NCBI GenBank assembly: GCA_034440635.1 | Contig: JAOTON010000897.1 | Span: forward strand, 806,001-870,000 | DNA from: Lepas anatifera | Taxonomy: Eukaryota > Arthropoda > Thecostraca > Lepadidae | DNA length: 64,000 bases | Direction: 5' to 3' | Part shown: positions 11,817-23,729 of the stretch, in pieces | Layout: each line of letters opens with the position of its first letter | Position numbering within the stretch: the stretch's first letter is position 1 | Position numbers and translations under genes: made by a program | Notes under the pieces: model-generated | The model's database searches: none | What the model saw: the letters and a program-made list of their open reading frames with translations, nothing else | What the model was told of the DNA's origin: nothing

Positions 11817-12394
11817 CACCCCGATCTCTCAGAAGTTATCTAAGGTCAACTTAACAGCCTGTAATTTTTGTCCCAATAGTTTCGCACTGAGCTAAGATAG
11901 AGCTTCAATTTTGATTTCAGTGTAGTTTTCTTGTCACTCAGAGACAATTGATATGCAACATAACCATACCGTGTCATTATGTAAACCTGACCTGACTTGA
12001 GGTCATGTCATTTTCTCTATTTGATCTAGTAGATCACATTAAACATCATTCGATTCGCTGGGGCTAGATAATTCCAATGGTAACTGAAGATGTGTTTTGC
12101 ACTTAGTAAAAATATATTGAGGAAAATCTGCAATGCTTTGTTATAAAGCCATGAAAATTTATGTGGCCTCTGGTGACCTCAGGTTTGGCCTGACATAAAA
12201 ATTTGCATAATTCGTCTTCGTGCCGTCAAGAGCTTTCGAATGACGTCAGTAATTTTCATTTAACTTTTCAGAAAATTAAATACAGAGGGGTGGGTGGAAG
12301 GGTAAATACGACTCTCATTTCAAGTGAAACCTGGTATGCCAGTGATCTCAAACAAAGGTGCAAAATAAACAAGCTGTTTAGTGAGCTCTCAGCT
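11366..12394. other. Non-coding with TA microsatellite and AGGTCA-rich remnant
   Basis: A (TA)n run at 11767-11812, then 11820-12200 with scattered AGGTCA/TGACCT words and phrases resembling the TTAA element family (for example 'aaacatcattcgattcgctg'), so probably an old partial copy. No gene seen. Confidence 0.5.
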
Positions 12395-12960
12395 CTCGCC
12401 CCGGGGGGTGTTTGAATACCCCCCCGGGTTTTTCGGCGGCACGAAAAAACGGCGGAACGAAGCGCCGCCGTACTTGCCACACCTTATCCTTGATCGATTC
12501 CGCAACTTTCCACAAAATTTGGGGGTTAGGTCATCTCAGGTCAGGTCACCAGTGCAGGTCAAGTGACCTCACATCGAAAAATGTTTAAGGTGGCATAAGG
12601 AAAAAATGGGTGAATCTATCGGATTAAAACTTATACCACATAATGGGCCCACTGAGTGCTACAGCATATATTCTGGGATTTTTTTATATCGAGGACCTAA
12701 GGTCAAGTACGGACCATGACCTCTCCAATGGAAATACATTGGAAAACAGACATTATGGTGTATTTGTGTTGATACAGCTAAGAATACCTTCATATTGTCC
12801 AAATCGTAGTATCTCGGACCCCTTTCTAGGTTCAAGTTACAATTTTTTACCTAGACCTCTGAGAGGTTATCTGGGGCTACTTAAATATTTTTCAGGCATA
12901 GGTCAATAACTTTGCATGAAATGACGACAAAGCTTTTATTTTGATATCATTGCCTTCGGA
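12395..12960 (+). mobile_element. TTAA AGGTCA-rich element, partial copy 2
   Basis: Begins without the outer terminus but contains the GC palindrome near 12450-12472 (CGGCGGAACGAAGCGCCGCCG) and the characteristic 'ggttaggtcatctcaggtca' region and later 'cctctccaatggaaatacat'. It stops where copy 3 starts. Confidence 0.7.
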
Positions 12961-12989
12961 TTGCTTTTATGAGTCGATTAATATGCATA

Positions 12990-14104
12990 TTAACACGTGC
13001 ATTGACGGGGGTCTAAGCCACCTTTGCTTTGACGTGGGGGCGGGTACTCGCTCCCCCTAAGATCTCGAGAACCATAGTAGGTAGCGAAAAACGGTAAACG
13101 GCGTTGGGTAGCCCATCCACTTCTCCATCGAAAATATTGAAACATTTTTTGTCAGGTCACATCTAAGGTCACTAGAGGTCAAAACATGCCGTCATATGGA
13201 TAACATGCAAAGGAAGGTTTTCGGTCATTACATCTGAACAAGTAAGCAGAGAACAGGTAAGTAAGTAACTGAACAAGTAAGTACGACCATAACAACTTGA
13301 ACAATATCGTTCCTCACAACAAGCTAAATCGAATGATGTATAATTTTATCTTGCTTGGTCAAAGCAAGGGTTTGACCTGACGTGAGGTCAGGTCAACGCC
13401 AAATTGGATAAAACGCTCATCAGTAGAACTGCAAAGACAAGACGAATCGAATGCAGTAAAATAAACGCTTTATCACCATCCGTTACTAAGTTATTCAGTT
13501 AAAACTTGTTTCCTATGTATTTCCAATGGAGAGGTCATGGATCGTAACTGACCTTTGGTCATCGATATCAAATATACCAGAATATATTTTTTTAGCACTG
13601 GGTGGGCTCATTAAGTGATATGAGTTTAAATCGGATAAGTTCACCCTGTTCCGACTTATGCTGTCTTAAGCTTCTTTTGAGGTCAGGTCACTTGACCTGT
13701 ACTGGCATTGGCGGACGCAGGGTGGGGGGCATTCCGGCCAGGCCCTCCTCCCCCAAGCGCTGGAGGGGGGCCAAACTATCTTTGCCCCCCTCAAACGCCG
13801 GAGAAATTTTTGGAAAAGAGGTGTTTACACTTGGTCCGTAGAGCAAAAAAATAATCACTCCCACCCCCTCCCCCCAGGAGGAGAGGCAGACATGGGTTTG
13901 CCCCCGCCAAACTCGGTTCTGCGTCCGCCCCTGTGTACTGGTGACCTGACCTGAGATGACCTAACCTCAAAATTTTCACAAAATTTGTAAAAATGATAAG
14001 AAAAAAGGCATGCTAAGTACGGCGGCGCTACGCGCCGCCGTTTTTCTGCTGTTTCCTAAAAACCCGAGGGGTAGGGTACCCGCCCCCGTCAATGCGCGTG
14101 ACAA
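12990..14104 (-). mobile_element. TTAA AGGTCA-rich element, copy 3, split by a hAT MITE
   Basis: Starts TTAACACGTGCATTGAC and ends GTCAATGCGCGTGACAA, with the GC palindrome near 14020-14042, so it lies in reverse orientation to copy 1. It is interrupted at 13706-13933 by a short hAT insertion. Many TGACCT/AGGTCA words remain. Confidence 0.85.
13706..13933. mobile_element. hAT-type MITE nested in TTAA element
   Basis: Ends CATTGGCGGACGCAGG and CTGCGTCCGCCCCTG are imperfect inverted repeats. Perfect 8-bp target duplication tgtactgg at 13698-13705 and 13934-13941. Removing it restores the sequence seen uninterrupted in the other copies (near 1475 and 51415), which confirms the insertion. Confidence 0.92.
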
Positions 14105-14610
14105 CTAGGCTAGAAAGTGACCTTAACTTGACCTGAAGTCAGGGCATTCTTGTGTCTTGAACCGATGCAGTTTCATCATGAATTTGTATGAGCTATCCAC
14201 CAGCCTTCGCGTTTTTTCGCTATCCCGCATAGGGGCCGAGTTCGAGGGGGTGTTTAAACACCACCAACAAGGGCAAAGGTGCCTCAGAGGCCCACCGGGG
14301 CTCGGGTTAAACATAAAACCTCGGTGACAGTAAAAAATTCCCGTCAGCTCGGAACTTTATCACTGCCCTTGTAGATTTATAGATAAAAAGACAGCTAAAA
14401 AAGACATTATCTAACGATTTATAATGTTCATGCTTAAGACTAGATAACCAGCCCAAGCCCATACGCACTATAAAATGGATAAAGAGTACTACAAAACTGA
14501 TTACACGCATAAACTGTCATTGTCTGAAAGTACATTAACTATGGGTTCCGCGGTCAAGCTTCAAACCTCCCAAGCACTCGCAGGCTCTGGCCCAGTGCAG
14601 GGCGCTCGTC
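14105..14610. other. Non-coding, nothing recognised
   Basis: No credible coding region, RNA gene or repeat identified. Confidence 0.4.
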
Positions 14611-14775
14611 TTCTGCGGCACGTGCGAACACATGCGACGGCACGTGTCGTCTCCCGCGGCACGTGCGAACACATGTGACGGCACGTGTCGTCTTCTGTGG
14701 CACGTGGAAACACATGTGACGGCACGTGTCGTCTTCTGCGACACGTGCGAACACATGCGACGGCACATGTGCGCG
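14611..14775. repeat. Tandem repeat of about 41 bp with CACGTG cores
   Basis: About four copies of a unit with GGCACGTGCGAACACATG followed by an inverse-like CGGCACGTGTCGTCTTC. Each unit is partly self-complementary. Followed by a short palindrome around 14778-14806 (GATCTAATAGA and TCTATTAGATC). Confidence 0.9.
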
Positions 14776-14941
14776 GATCTAATAGATTTGCCTCTATTAG
14801 ATCCACGCACCGCCAAGGCATATAAATCGGCCAGCTAAGCCAACTTAGCAACCACCACGGGTTCTACTTTTTGCTTCCGATTGGTGGGGCGCCTGTGCTC
14901 CAGAGGGCTATGACCTACACAGGGTGCCCGTTGTGTTTTAG

Positions 14942-16270
14942 GAGCAGTGCCGGATCCAGGAAAATATTCTCGGGGGGCTAGAGAGCTCAAGCCTCCCCCG
15001 CCATTGCCTCGGAACAGCATCCAGCTATGCATTAGCTATAAGCATTCTTACATTTCGGGAAGGCTTGAGCCTCCCTACCCCCATTGTATCCGCCAAAAGT
15101 CCTGCATTATATGGTGTGGATTATGTGGCTGCATCAAATGGTGTGCATCTGGTACTTGGAAGCTGTAGGTACCGAGGGCCATTTTTGTAAATACTGAGGT
15201 TTATCCTGCTGAGGGAATCATAATTATGCCCAGAGTAGTTTCTATAGGATTCCAAAATCACAATGCATATGTTAGAACGCGCAACTAACGTTGTACTCAC
15301 ATTCAGCCTTGTTTTTACCTCTGATTGCCCCAAAATCGACCTGACCTTCGAATGATTTCCCAAACACCAGAGTGCGTCACCATAAATCTCAAATAAGACC
15401 TAAAGCTTGATTCTTATTTTTTCTGGCTGCAGCCACAGGTGGCTCGCGATTAAAGTAAGGGGTAAAATAGGACCAAAGGGGACAGGCAATTATGGCAGGG
15501 GGCGCCGGTTATGGCCGCAGGAGGCCCGGCTGTGGACACACGGGTCCACATTAAGCTAGGGGCGCAGTTTGGCCACGGGGGCCCGATATGGTGATAGGGG
15601 ACCTAGTTACAATATAGGATTTCCGCGACTTGTAAGTATGGGGCCCGGCTGCACCACAAGATCAAGGGGCTCACGGTTGTACTAGGGGACCCAGTTGAAC
15701 CACAGTGGGACCGTGATTATAATGGGGGGCTCGGCAGTGGCCAAAGGGGCCGATGATTTTTCTAATTGCCCAGTTTGGCCACAGGAGGCCCGGAGAAAGT
15801 GATAGGGGACCCAGTTGCTAAGAAGAGGGCCTGCGACTTTTAGGTATGTGGGCTCAGCTGAGGCCTTGGGGTCTGCAATTATGGAAGGGGTCCGGCAGTG
15901 GCCAGGGTGGCCTGCTAATATGGTAGTGGACCCGGTTGGGCCACAGGGGCCCGCAATCACATATGGCAGAGGCTCCGGGTGTAGCTACAGGGAGCTACAA
16001 TTAGGGTAGGGGATCTAGTTGCGGCTACAGGGGGCAGGTACTTCTGGGTATGGGAGCCCAGCTGCGATCACAGGGGACCCTCGACCATAGAGGTAGGCCT
16101 GGTTTGACTACAGGCAGTCCGCAATTATGTTAAGAGGCCCTGTTGTAGCCGCAAGGGGACCACGATTGTCATATGGGAGCGTTGGCTGTGGCTACAGGGG
16201 CCTGGGCTGACCATAAGGCAGAGTGGGACAGCTGAGGGGGCCGGTCTCCTAGTGGTAGGGCTCAGCAGCA
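14942..16270. repeat. Degenerate GC-rich short tandem array with hAT-like edge
   Basis: CAGTGCCGGATCCAGG at about 14945 resembles a hAT terminus. From about 15470 to 16260 the DNA is a degenerate array of roughly 25-35-bp words built on 'ggccacagggggcccgg' and 'gggacccagttg'. No matching right terminus with an 8-bp duplication was found, so element boundaries are not fixed. Confidence 0.6.
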
Positions 16271-17021
16271 CATCGGTGGGACTTTTCTGGACAAGCGTGG
16301 GGCTCCAGACCGAAAAATGTATGGAAAGTTACACCCTTGGCAACCACAGTGCGATGAGGCTCTCACGCCTCTCGAACGCCACCGAACCGTTTCAGGGATG
16401 GTAGCTGTAGACGAGTTGGCAGGTAAATTAAAGGTTCTCCCCAGAACGCTCACATCGTAGGCACAGTTACCAGTTTTTGGTAACTTCCACCAGAACAGAA
16501 TAACATTCGAGCTTTATTAAAAAAAAACAATCCGGGAGTTGAACACTGTCCCGGAAGAAGGCATTCAAGCTGTGTCCAATGATTCTCTCTTCGCCATATT
16601 GTATACAGCTAGTCATACCTCATAGATTTGCCGTGTGTATCGTGCGAAATCTTGTAGGTTGAGATTGATGATCTATCAGCAGCCAGAATTTGCGTAATAA
16701 TTATTAAATAATTGTGGCCAATAAATGGTCGACGCAGATTTAGATGAACCGTCTTTCATTACTCTTGGCCTGGCACCGGGCTGATAAGTACATCGAGAGC
16801 GGATCGCAGACATGAGTTCAGATAAAGCCAAATTTAATTTTGCAATCCATATTTTGCAGCATGCTTTATATGATTATGCATAATCTATATATGATATTGC
16901 ATGCCGAGTTGTGCATCGGACTTAGGAGTGCAGTGCATCGCTTCATGGTTTACCTCATTACATGTGTGTAAACACAGTCCAGGATTCACCGGGCCTTTAC
17001 CAGTGGTAAGTCTGTGCGAAC
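16271..17021. other. Non-coding, nothing recognised
   Basis: No gene or clear repeat seen. Confidence 0.4.
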
Positions 17022-17424
17022 CAGTGACGGATACAGGATTCCGATCTGGGGGGTGGGGCGTGGGCAAAACCTCGGAGGCGATCCATGCGACCTCACGGGG
17101 TCTTCTGTGCATTCCGAGGGGCCCTCTCTCGAGGCGACTGTTTGATTTTTGTAAGAGGTGGATGTTTAGGCGACTCGGCTGTTTGGAAAGGAGAGGCCGA
17201 ACAGTCGAGTAGAAGTCTGGCTGACATTGGATGGGCGGAAAACAGATCGCCTTCACCAAGATCTCCCTTCGAAGTCAGTTTTGACGCACCTACATCACAC
17301 AGCTCCTGAATTTTCATCGCAGTTTTGGGGCGTGACATAGGCGCCCAGTCTCTACAGGAGGCGACTCCGCCGACACAAGGGGAGGGGATGACCGCCTTCT
17401 CTTTTCCTCCTTGATCCGTCCCTG
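17022..17424. mobile_element. Probable old hAT-type MITE
   Basis: CAGTGACGGATACAGG on the left and TTGATCCGTCCCTG on the right are inverted. Flanks gtgcgaac and gtgcactc match at only 5 of 8 bases, so the target duplication is decayed or the pairing is wrong. Confidence 0.5.
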
Positions 17425-17950
17425 GTGCACTCAAGTCACAGAGGCCGACCATCAAGCAGCTGGATACACCCGAGTGCGTTATTCTCCACCTGCCGAGGTT
17501 CCGTTATAGTGTTAGGGTCGAGAAGAACCGTCCAGTTCACCAGCTCTCAAGTGGACAGATACACGCCTGGCACATCTCAGGTATTACTCACCATCCCGGA
17601 ACCCTGAGCAAAGGGCATAGAGCTTCTAGGGCACCTAGCTCTAAGGGCATCTAGCTTTTTCAGTTTTCCAGAGCGTGGCTCCGATTCCCCTCCTACCCTA
17701 AATCAGTTTTAATGGATACTCAATTTCCACATGTTGCCTATCTGGAGCTGCTATTGTACCTATAGGAAGTATGGACAAATACGGTTTACTTCAGGACGAA
17801 ATTGCAGCACCTACCGAGGCTTTTCCTAGAGGGAATTCAGCAGAGAAGCTTTTTCCGGAAGACATAATGATGGCAAGGAAATGACGACAGCAATAGTGTT
17901 CATAACAAAGAAGAGCTTACGTTATGGAATTATATCGAAGCTCCAGATCA

Positions 17951-18343
17951 CAAGTGGCGGATCCAGGTAGATGGGGAAGGCATCCCCGAACGGAAGAGCT
18001 CTGACCAAAACTATGTTTTGCCTCCTCCCCCAAAAATTTGTCAATTTTCTTTTCGCCCCGACTATTTTTTAGCTTATAAGCAAGGTTTTGGTGCTTCAGC
18101 TATCAACTTCAAACAGAACCAGTCTGCTTCAGTGTAAGCATTAGGCCTTAGGTAGCAAAAACAAGCATTTCGTGGCCAGATCTCTCACTCCATGACGTTT
18201 TTATTTTTGCGTATTGACATGGGTTTACCCCCGAAGCCTACTATCTAGTTAAATTGTGGCAAAATCTTTCACCACGTGACGTTTTCTTTTTTGCTTTTCG
18301 GCTTTGGCTTACCCCCAAACCTGCTGGCTAGATCCGTCACTGT
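17951..18343. mobile_element. Probable old hAT-type MITE
   Basis: AAGTGGCGGATCCAGG at the left and GCTAGATCCGTCACTG at the right form inverted ends of the common hAT type. Flanks share only 'agatc', so the duplication is weak. Confidence 0.5.
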
Positions 18344-18693
18344 AGATCGCCGAAGAAATATTTTACCCTCTGAGATATTTCTCTAAGTGTTCTAGTAGTG
18401 AAGCTTTATGAGTTTATGAAGCTCCCTGTCTTTTTAGGTCCGGTTTAAACATCACTGAAAAGTTTCAGGGGTGGTTTTTGAAAATAAGTTGTGCTTTTCA
18501 AACTTTTTGGATGCTCGTGCACTCCTAAATGTATACATAATTACACCCTTGACACTGAGTCAATTGAGTCAATTTTGTAAAGGCATGCCTGCGTTGCTAG
18601 CCTGGTTACGGATTTACGTTACTAGTTTTAGTTTGCGTGAGGAGTTTGGTATAGTCCCACCCAGCATTCCCGGTGAGAAAGGTCCATCAATGT

Positions 18694-18905
18694 AGCCGCC
18701 CCGGTAGCTCAGTTGGTTTCCGGCCCGCTGCACAGGAACATGCAGTGGCAGTGCGTGTGCAGGCTTGGGGTCGATTCCCCTGATTTCCAGAGCTCGCTAT
18801 TTATCCGACGTCAGTCGGCTGGCAACTGACTGGTGAGAGGGTGATTTGAGCGGGACAGCCATCCCTCTGCTTTGTGGGACGTCAAACTTTAGCCTCTAAA
18901 TCAAC
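18694..18905 (+). repeat. tRNA-derived SINE
   Basis: The head matches RNA polymerase III internal promoters: A-box TAGCTCAGTTGG (18705-18716) and B-box GGTCGATTCC (18769-18778). The tail is a non-tRNA body. Not a functional tRNA: the distance and the anticodon arm do not fold normally. Confidence 0.75.
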
Positions 18906-18914
18906 CCGTCATTG

Positions 18915-19010
18915 CAAGAGTTGCTCGCTCAGATGGTAGCGTCGCGGTCTCCGTGACAAGTCCCTTGCTGGCTCTAGTGAGGCTCCGAATCCATATCCAA
19001 TGACGGCGCA
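18915..19010 (+). repeat. Second tRNA-like unit beside the SINE
   Basis: TTGCTCGCTCAGATGGTAGC and then AGGCTCCGAATCC look like degenerate A- and B-boxes. It may be the second half of a dimeric SINE or a separate insertion. Confidence 0.45.
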
Positions 19011-19086
19011 ACGTCCGAATTTAAGGGGAGGGGGCACCATGGGCTTTTCAACCAATTTCTTTCCAGTCATTGGCATAGGGTTAGTA

Positions 19087-19931
19087 TTACCACGCCCATT
19101 GACGGGGGGGCGGGTACCCGCCCCTCCCTCGGGTTTTTCAGAGATAGCGTAAAAACGGCGGCGCGGCGCCGCAGTACTTGTCATACCTTTTCTCTCATCA
19201 TTTTTACACCTTTCGTGAAAATTTAAAAGTTAGGTCATCTCAGGTCATGTCACCAGCACAGGCCAAGTGACCTGACCTCAAAACGTTTAAGATAGCATAA
19301 GTCGGAGCAGGGTGAACTTATCCAATTGAAACTCATATCCCATAATGGGCCCAGCGAGTTCTCTAAAATATGTTCCGGTATTTTTGATATCGATGACCTA
19401 AGGTCAGGTACGAGGCATGACCTCTCCATTGGAAATACATGGGAAAAATGGTTTTTACTGAATAACTCAGTAACGGATGGCGATAAAGTTTTATTTTAGC
19501 TGCATTAGACTCGCCTTGTCTTTGTGGTTCTAATGATATGCATTTTGTATAATTTTACCTTGACCTGACTTCAGGTCAGGTCAAATCCTTGATTTGACCT
19601 AGCAAGGTCAAATTATATATCATTCTATTCGCCTTGCTGCGAGGATTCATATAGTTCAAGTCGTTTTGCCTTATCTTTACTTGTTCAGCTGTAATGGCTG
19701 AAAACATTAATTTACATGTTATCCCTATGACGGCATGTTTTGACCTCTCGTGACCTTAAATGCGACCTGACAAAAAGTGATTCAGATATTTTCGATGGAG
19801 AAATGGATGGGCTGCCCAACGCCGTTTACCGTTTTTTGCTACCTACCGTGGTTCTCGAGATCTTAGGGGCGGGTACCCGCCCCCTCGTCAAAGCGAAGGT
19901 GGCTCACACACCCCGTCAATGCGCGTGTTAA
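19087..19931 (+). mobile_element. TTAA AGGTCA-rich element, copy 4
   Basis: Left end TTACCACGCCCATTGACGG (one end base changed), right end CGTCAATGCGCGTGTTAA with TTAA at 19928-19931. Subterminal GC palindrome near 19155-19172. Same orientation and order of AGGTCA/TGACCT words as copy 1. No protein encoded. Confidence 0.85.
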
Positions 19932-20359
19932 AATGTCTGATTTAGGCGGGGGCACCGTGCCCCGGTGCCCCCCATTTCTGCCGCCAGTGTCCAAAACAGA
20001 TTTTGCAACAACTTGGACAAAATGTATATAAATAAAAATACGCAAAACTGCTCCGAGACGAACTTATCTGCAAAGCGGAGAAAATTCATAATTTTAATGT
20101 GATTGGTTTGGTTCATTCCAGGCTCCACTGAGGTATGTCACTTCCAATGCGTTGCTAAAATCCCCACCGACCTCATAGATAAGTCGCGTTGTGCATATGC
20201 CCCGTGACGCCGCTTGAGTGAGCGCAGATGGTATAGTCTTCTCATTTTCTGTCCATGAGAACACAAACATTTCAGCTTAGTCTCAGGTTAACCATTCAGA
20301 GCATTCCGATGACGGAAATGTTCTGTGCTTTTAAGGTGGACTCTCAGCCCATTTCTGAG
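19932..20359. other. Non-coding, nothing recognised
   Basis: No gene or clear repeat seen. Confidence 0.4.
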
Positions 20360-23170
20360 TAGGGGAGAGTGGGGAGAGTTGTATCATGGACAAGTTGTAT
20401 CAGAGCGATTTTTTCCAAAACTATCCAAGAGATAGCGCTCCCGACACGACCAGATGATGCGGCAAGCGGTCCGCCATCTTTCTTTATACTGCCGTCTGCT
20501 TGGCTTGGCGCGTTTCGCGGTGAGTGCAGAAAATGCGTTTTCGGGGTGTCATTCTGTAAAATTTCGTCGTAAGGAAATGTGTGTTTTTGTCATTCAGATG
20601 ATCACGAATTGGAAGGATCGTTGTAGCAGTGGTAAGGGTAGATTCTAAGGCTTCGTGCGTGAGAAGGATTTTCTCGGCTGGCCACTGGTTGTTGAGCACG
20701 AGGACGTGTTTTCCAATGTGAGAGGGTGGTACATGTTGTATCAAGGCCAGGTGGGGTATGTTGTAACAGTGATACAACTCACCCCAATGTTCATGCAGCT
20801 CATTAGTGGTGTCGCCACAGATTCTTTTTTTCCAAAAAACACTACATTGTCACATCTAGCCACAACGAAAAATTAGGTAAATATTTTTATGCAAATAGTG
20901 CGGGTCAGGATAAGTGCAAGACGGACCACGCTGATGGAATGAAAGCAAAAGCAAAATTAAAGTCTAACAAGTCCAGTGGCGAATCTAGGATTTCGTTAGG
21001 GGCAGGCTCTGAGGGGGCGCCGAACCTGGGGCGCGGAATCTGAGGGGCGCCAATTTACCACCCAATAGGCGGCCAGTGTCGAAGAAAAACGGGTTTAAAA
21101 ACGTATTTGTAAATGTTTATTTTCATGAAAGCTACCTTTCAGTGAAACATGTTCACGTTTACCATCAAACATGTTTCGGGCCGGCAAGGTTTCGCCCAGA
21201 ACGTAATGACTGGTACATTGGTAGAAGAAGCTGGACGCCCCCACTGATGCTAACTGAAGCATCATGAGCAAAGAATACAGCTAACTTCGATCTGGAAGAA
21301 AACTGAGGTGTCGTAACGACCACATCCACATATCATAGTTGTCTTGGCTAATGCTGGGTCCCTACAGAAACCCCGATTGACGCTACAATAAGCGCAATTA
21401 ACAATGAATACAGTGAACTTTGTTGAACCTAAGTCATGGCGAAAGCTAAGGTGCCGTATCGACCACCTCCACATATCACAGTTGTTTTGACTAAGGCTGA
21501 GTCCCTACTGAAATCTCCGATTGACGCTAAACTAAGCATCAGAGGCCGAAGAGCCTCTGCGGGCCTGGGCCTCTGAGTTTTTGGTGGCTGCTCTGAGCTG
21601 ATATTGAGTCCCCTCAGTTGATCTGGGACCGCTTTAGATAACCAGGCCCTCACATTGAACTTGAATGTGTCGCCACTGGAGCCTTCTGAGCTTTTCGGGG
21701 TCCCTTAATTGGTGTAGGCCCCTCAACAGATCCTGGGCCCTCTTGAGTTAATTGTTAGCTATCTGAGAGCGAGTTTTCAGGTTGCCCCCTGGGCTGTTCT
21801 GAGACCGTGAAGAGTATTGCACAGGAGCTTACTGGCTTGGCCTTAGATCCTTCGCTGCTTTGGGCCCCTAAGCTAAAATAACCCTGTAGGTGAAATTATT
21901 GTGGCAGCCATGAGCTGGTCTAGGGCCCGTGATAGGATTTACTTAAGGGGCCTCTGGTTTGATCATAGGGCCCCTAGCTGGATTAGTCTCTTCTGAGCTG
22001 GCAAGGGTCCCCTGGGTTGGTATCGTGTTCGTTTAACTGATATAGACCCCTTCGGCTTGTATGGGGCCCGTTGTGCGTATCTGGGCCCTGTGAGTTCGTC
22101 GAGACACCCAGCTAGTCTGGCAATCTTAGTTTGTATGGGCCTCCTGAGCTGCTTTGGGCCCCCTCAGCGTGCCTAGGCCCCATGAGTTGAAGGTTGGCCC
22201 CTGGGCTAGTTTTGGCCCCTGAGCTTATTTGGGACCCGTTTAAATGGGTAGGCACCCCACGCTGCCTATACAGCTCATTAGGGATGTCGCCACAGATTCA
22301 TTTTTTCCAAAAACACTATATCATCACAGGTAGCCACAACGAAAAAAATAGGTAAAATATATTTTCTGCAGAAAGTGCGGGCCAGGATAAGTACAAGACA
22401 GGCCGCGCTGATGGAATGAAAGCAAAAACAAAAATTAAAGTCTAACAAGTCCCGAGAAGTTATGGCCACATCCCCACCTTCGCTTCAAAAATTCGAGGAA
22501 CACCCTGCTCCCCCCCCGCCTCCCACTTCCCACGTCCATGCAATTCATCCGTATCCCTGATACAACCCTTCCCGTAACTATTGTGAGAGGATTACTTAGT
22601 AAGTCCATAACTAATACGTTTAGGCTTTTCAGATTGAACAGTTGCAGATTGAACAGACTTTAGCCCTGGCTTAAGTCTGCTGGTACCTAGTCAAGAATTT
22701 GCCCGTTTCGACGCATCGTGTTGGCTTCCTTTTCCAAGCTGGTCACTTTTACACTTGGACGGTTGATGTTTCGTTTGCGCTTTTTGTCGCCATGAATTTC
22801 GTACTGTATTGGCCATAGTTAGGTTCAATAAAATGCAAGTTAAGTTTATAATTAAATTCTAAATTCGTTGTAGGTTGTTCCCACGGCCATGATCGGTAGC
22901 AGGCACAGTCTCCAAAACGTGACACACTGTTACAACTTAACCCACCATGTGATACAACTCACCCAACCGGTGGGGTAGTTGTATCAAGTGAAAAGGTCTA
23001 TTCGCCGGGCGGTAGGAGACAAACCAGTAAAGATTAAGAAAAAATATATCGGCAAAAGGAAGCCAAGGATGCAGCTACGAGATGGTATTGAAATCACGGG
23101 GCCATCCCAAGTAGTTACGAAATTAATGAACCTGGAGTAAAACTGATACAACCCACCCCCCCTCCCCTAT
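20360..23170. mobile_element. 2.8-kb element with GT-rich inverted ends
   Basis: Left end GGGGAGAGTGGGGAGAG followed by TTGTATCA; right end TGATACAACCCACCC and a pyrimidine run ending CTCCCCTA. Both sides carry TA, as for Tc1/mariner-like insertion (inference). Further TTGTATC/GATACAAC motifs lie inside near 20730-20790 and 22950-22996. A 50-codon open stretch at 22991-23143, rich in Lys/Arg and ending in a stop, may be the tail of a transposase; I cannot assign it. The body is interrupted by a GC-rich array. Confidence 0.6.
20798..22453. repeat. Direct repeat flanking a degenerate GC-rich array
   Basis: About 175 bp starting CAGCTCATTAG at 20798-20971 recurs at 22271-22453 with small changes. 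Between them, CAGTGGCGAATCTAGG at 20972 resembles a hAT end, and 21540-22260 is a degenerate array of 'gggcccctgagctg' words. No right hAT terminus with matching duplication was found. Confidence 0.7.
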
Positions 23171-23729
23171 AGCTCACTACGTAAAACAATTCAGCAAAGT
23201 AGTCAGCTTGGTCAGCGTATCATTTACTCAGTGCGTCACAATTTCCTATCTGGCATCATGAAGCGCCGCTTCACTGCCGCGCGGCCCTGCTCCTCCCCGC
23301 ACGCACCGCTACAAGCCCCGCCCCCTTCCGGCGTCGCGCGTCACAGTGACGTCACGCCGCGCCGGGGCGGGAAATCTGGTCTGCTGCTGATGTTTTGGTA
23401 TTTCAAGGCTTCCGCCGATGAGAACGAAACCCGTCTGTCATATATAGCGGCCGTCAGTCTACGGCTAGCATTAACGAAAAGTAGTTCCGAAGGTGCTCCT
23501 GGCTTCGTGCCGTGTAGACTACTCCAACTTGTTGGATAGTTTACGTCTGATAATATTGGTTTTAGTGTTGTCGTCTGGGCCAGAGCCACAGAGTTCGCAA
23601 TCACTGCCTTCATCTGTGAGTGCTTAGAAGTAAGAAGAGCAAGCAAGCATCCTGCAAGGGCGTCGAGCTGAGAGGACTTCTGGTTCCTGCCTAATTACCT
23701 CGGAGCACCGGCAGACAGGTTATACGGCC
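23171..23729 (+). promoter_or_regulatory. Putative promoter and 5' leader of SLC28 copy B
   Basis: GC- and CpG-rich block at 23260-23370 with GCCCCGCCCCC, followed by a TATATA at 23441-23446 and a TCAGTCT at 23454-23460 that looks like an arthropod initiator, although it lies closer to the TATA than the usual 30 bp. The start codon is at 23730. The exact start site is not determinable by eye. Confidence 0.45.

Noticed and set aside
18694..18780. Functional tRNA gene
   Set aside because: A- and B-boxes are present but they are too far apart and no proper cloverleaf or acceptor stem is visible; fits a SINE head.
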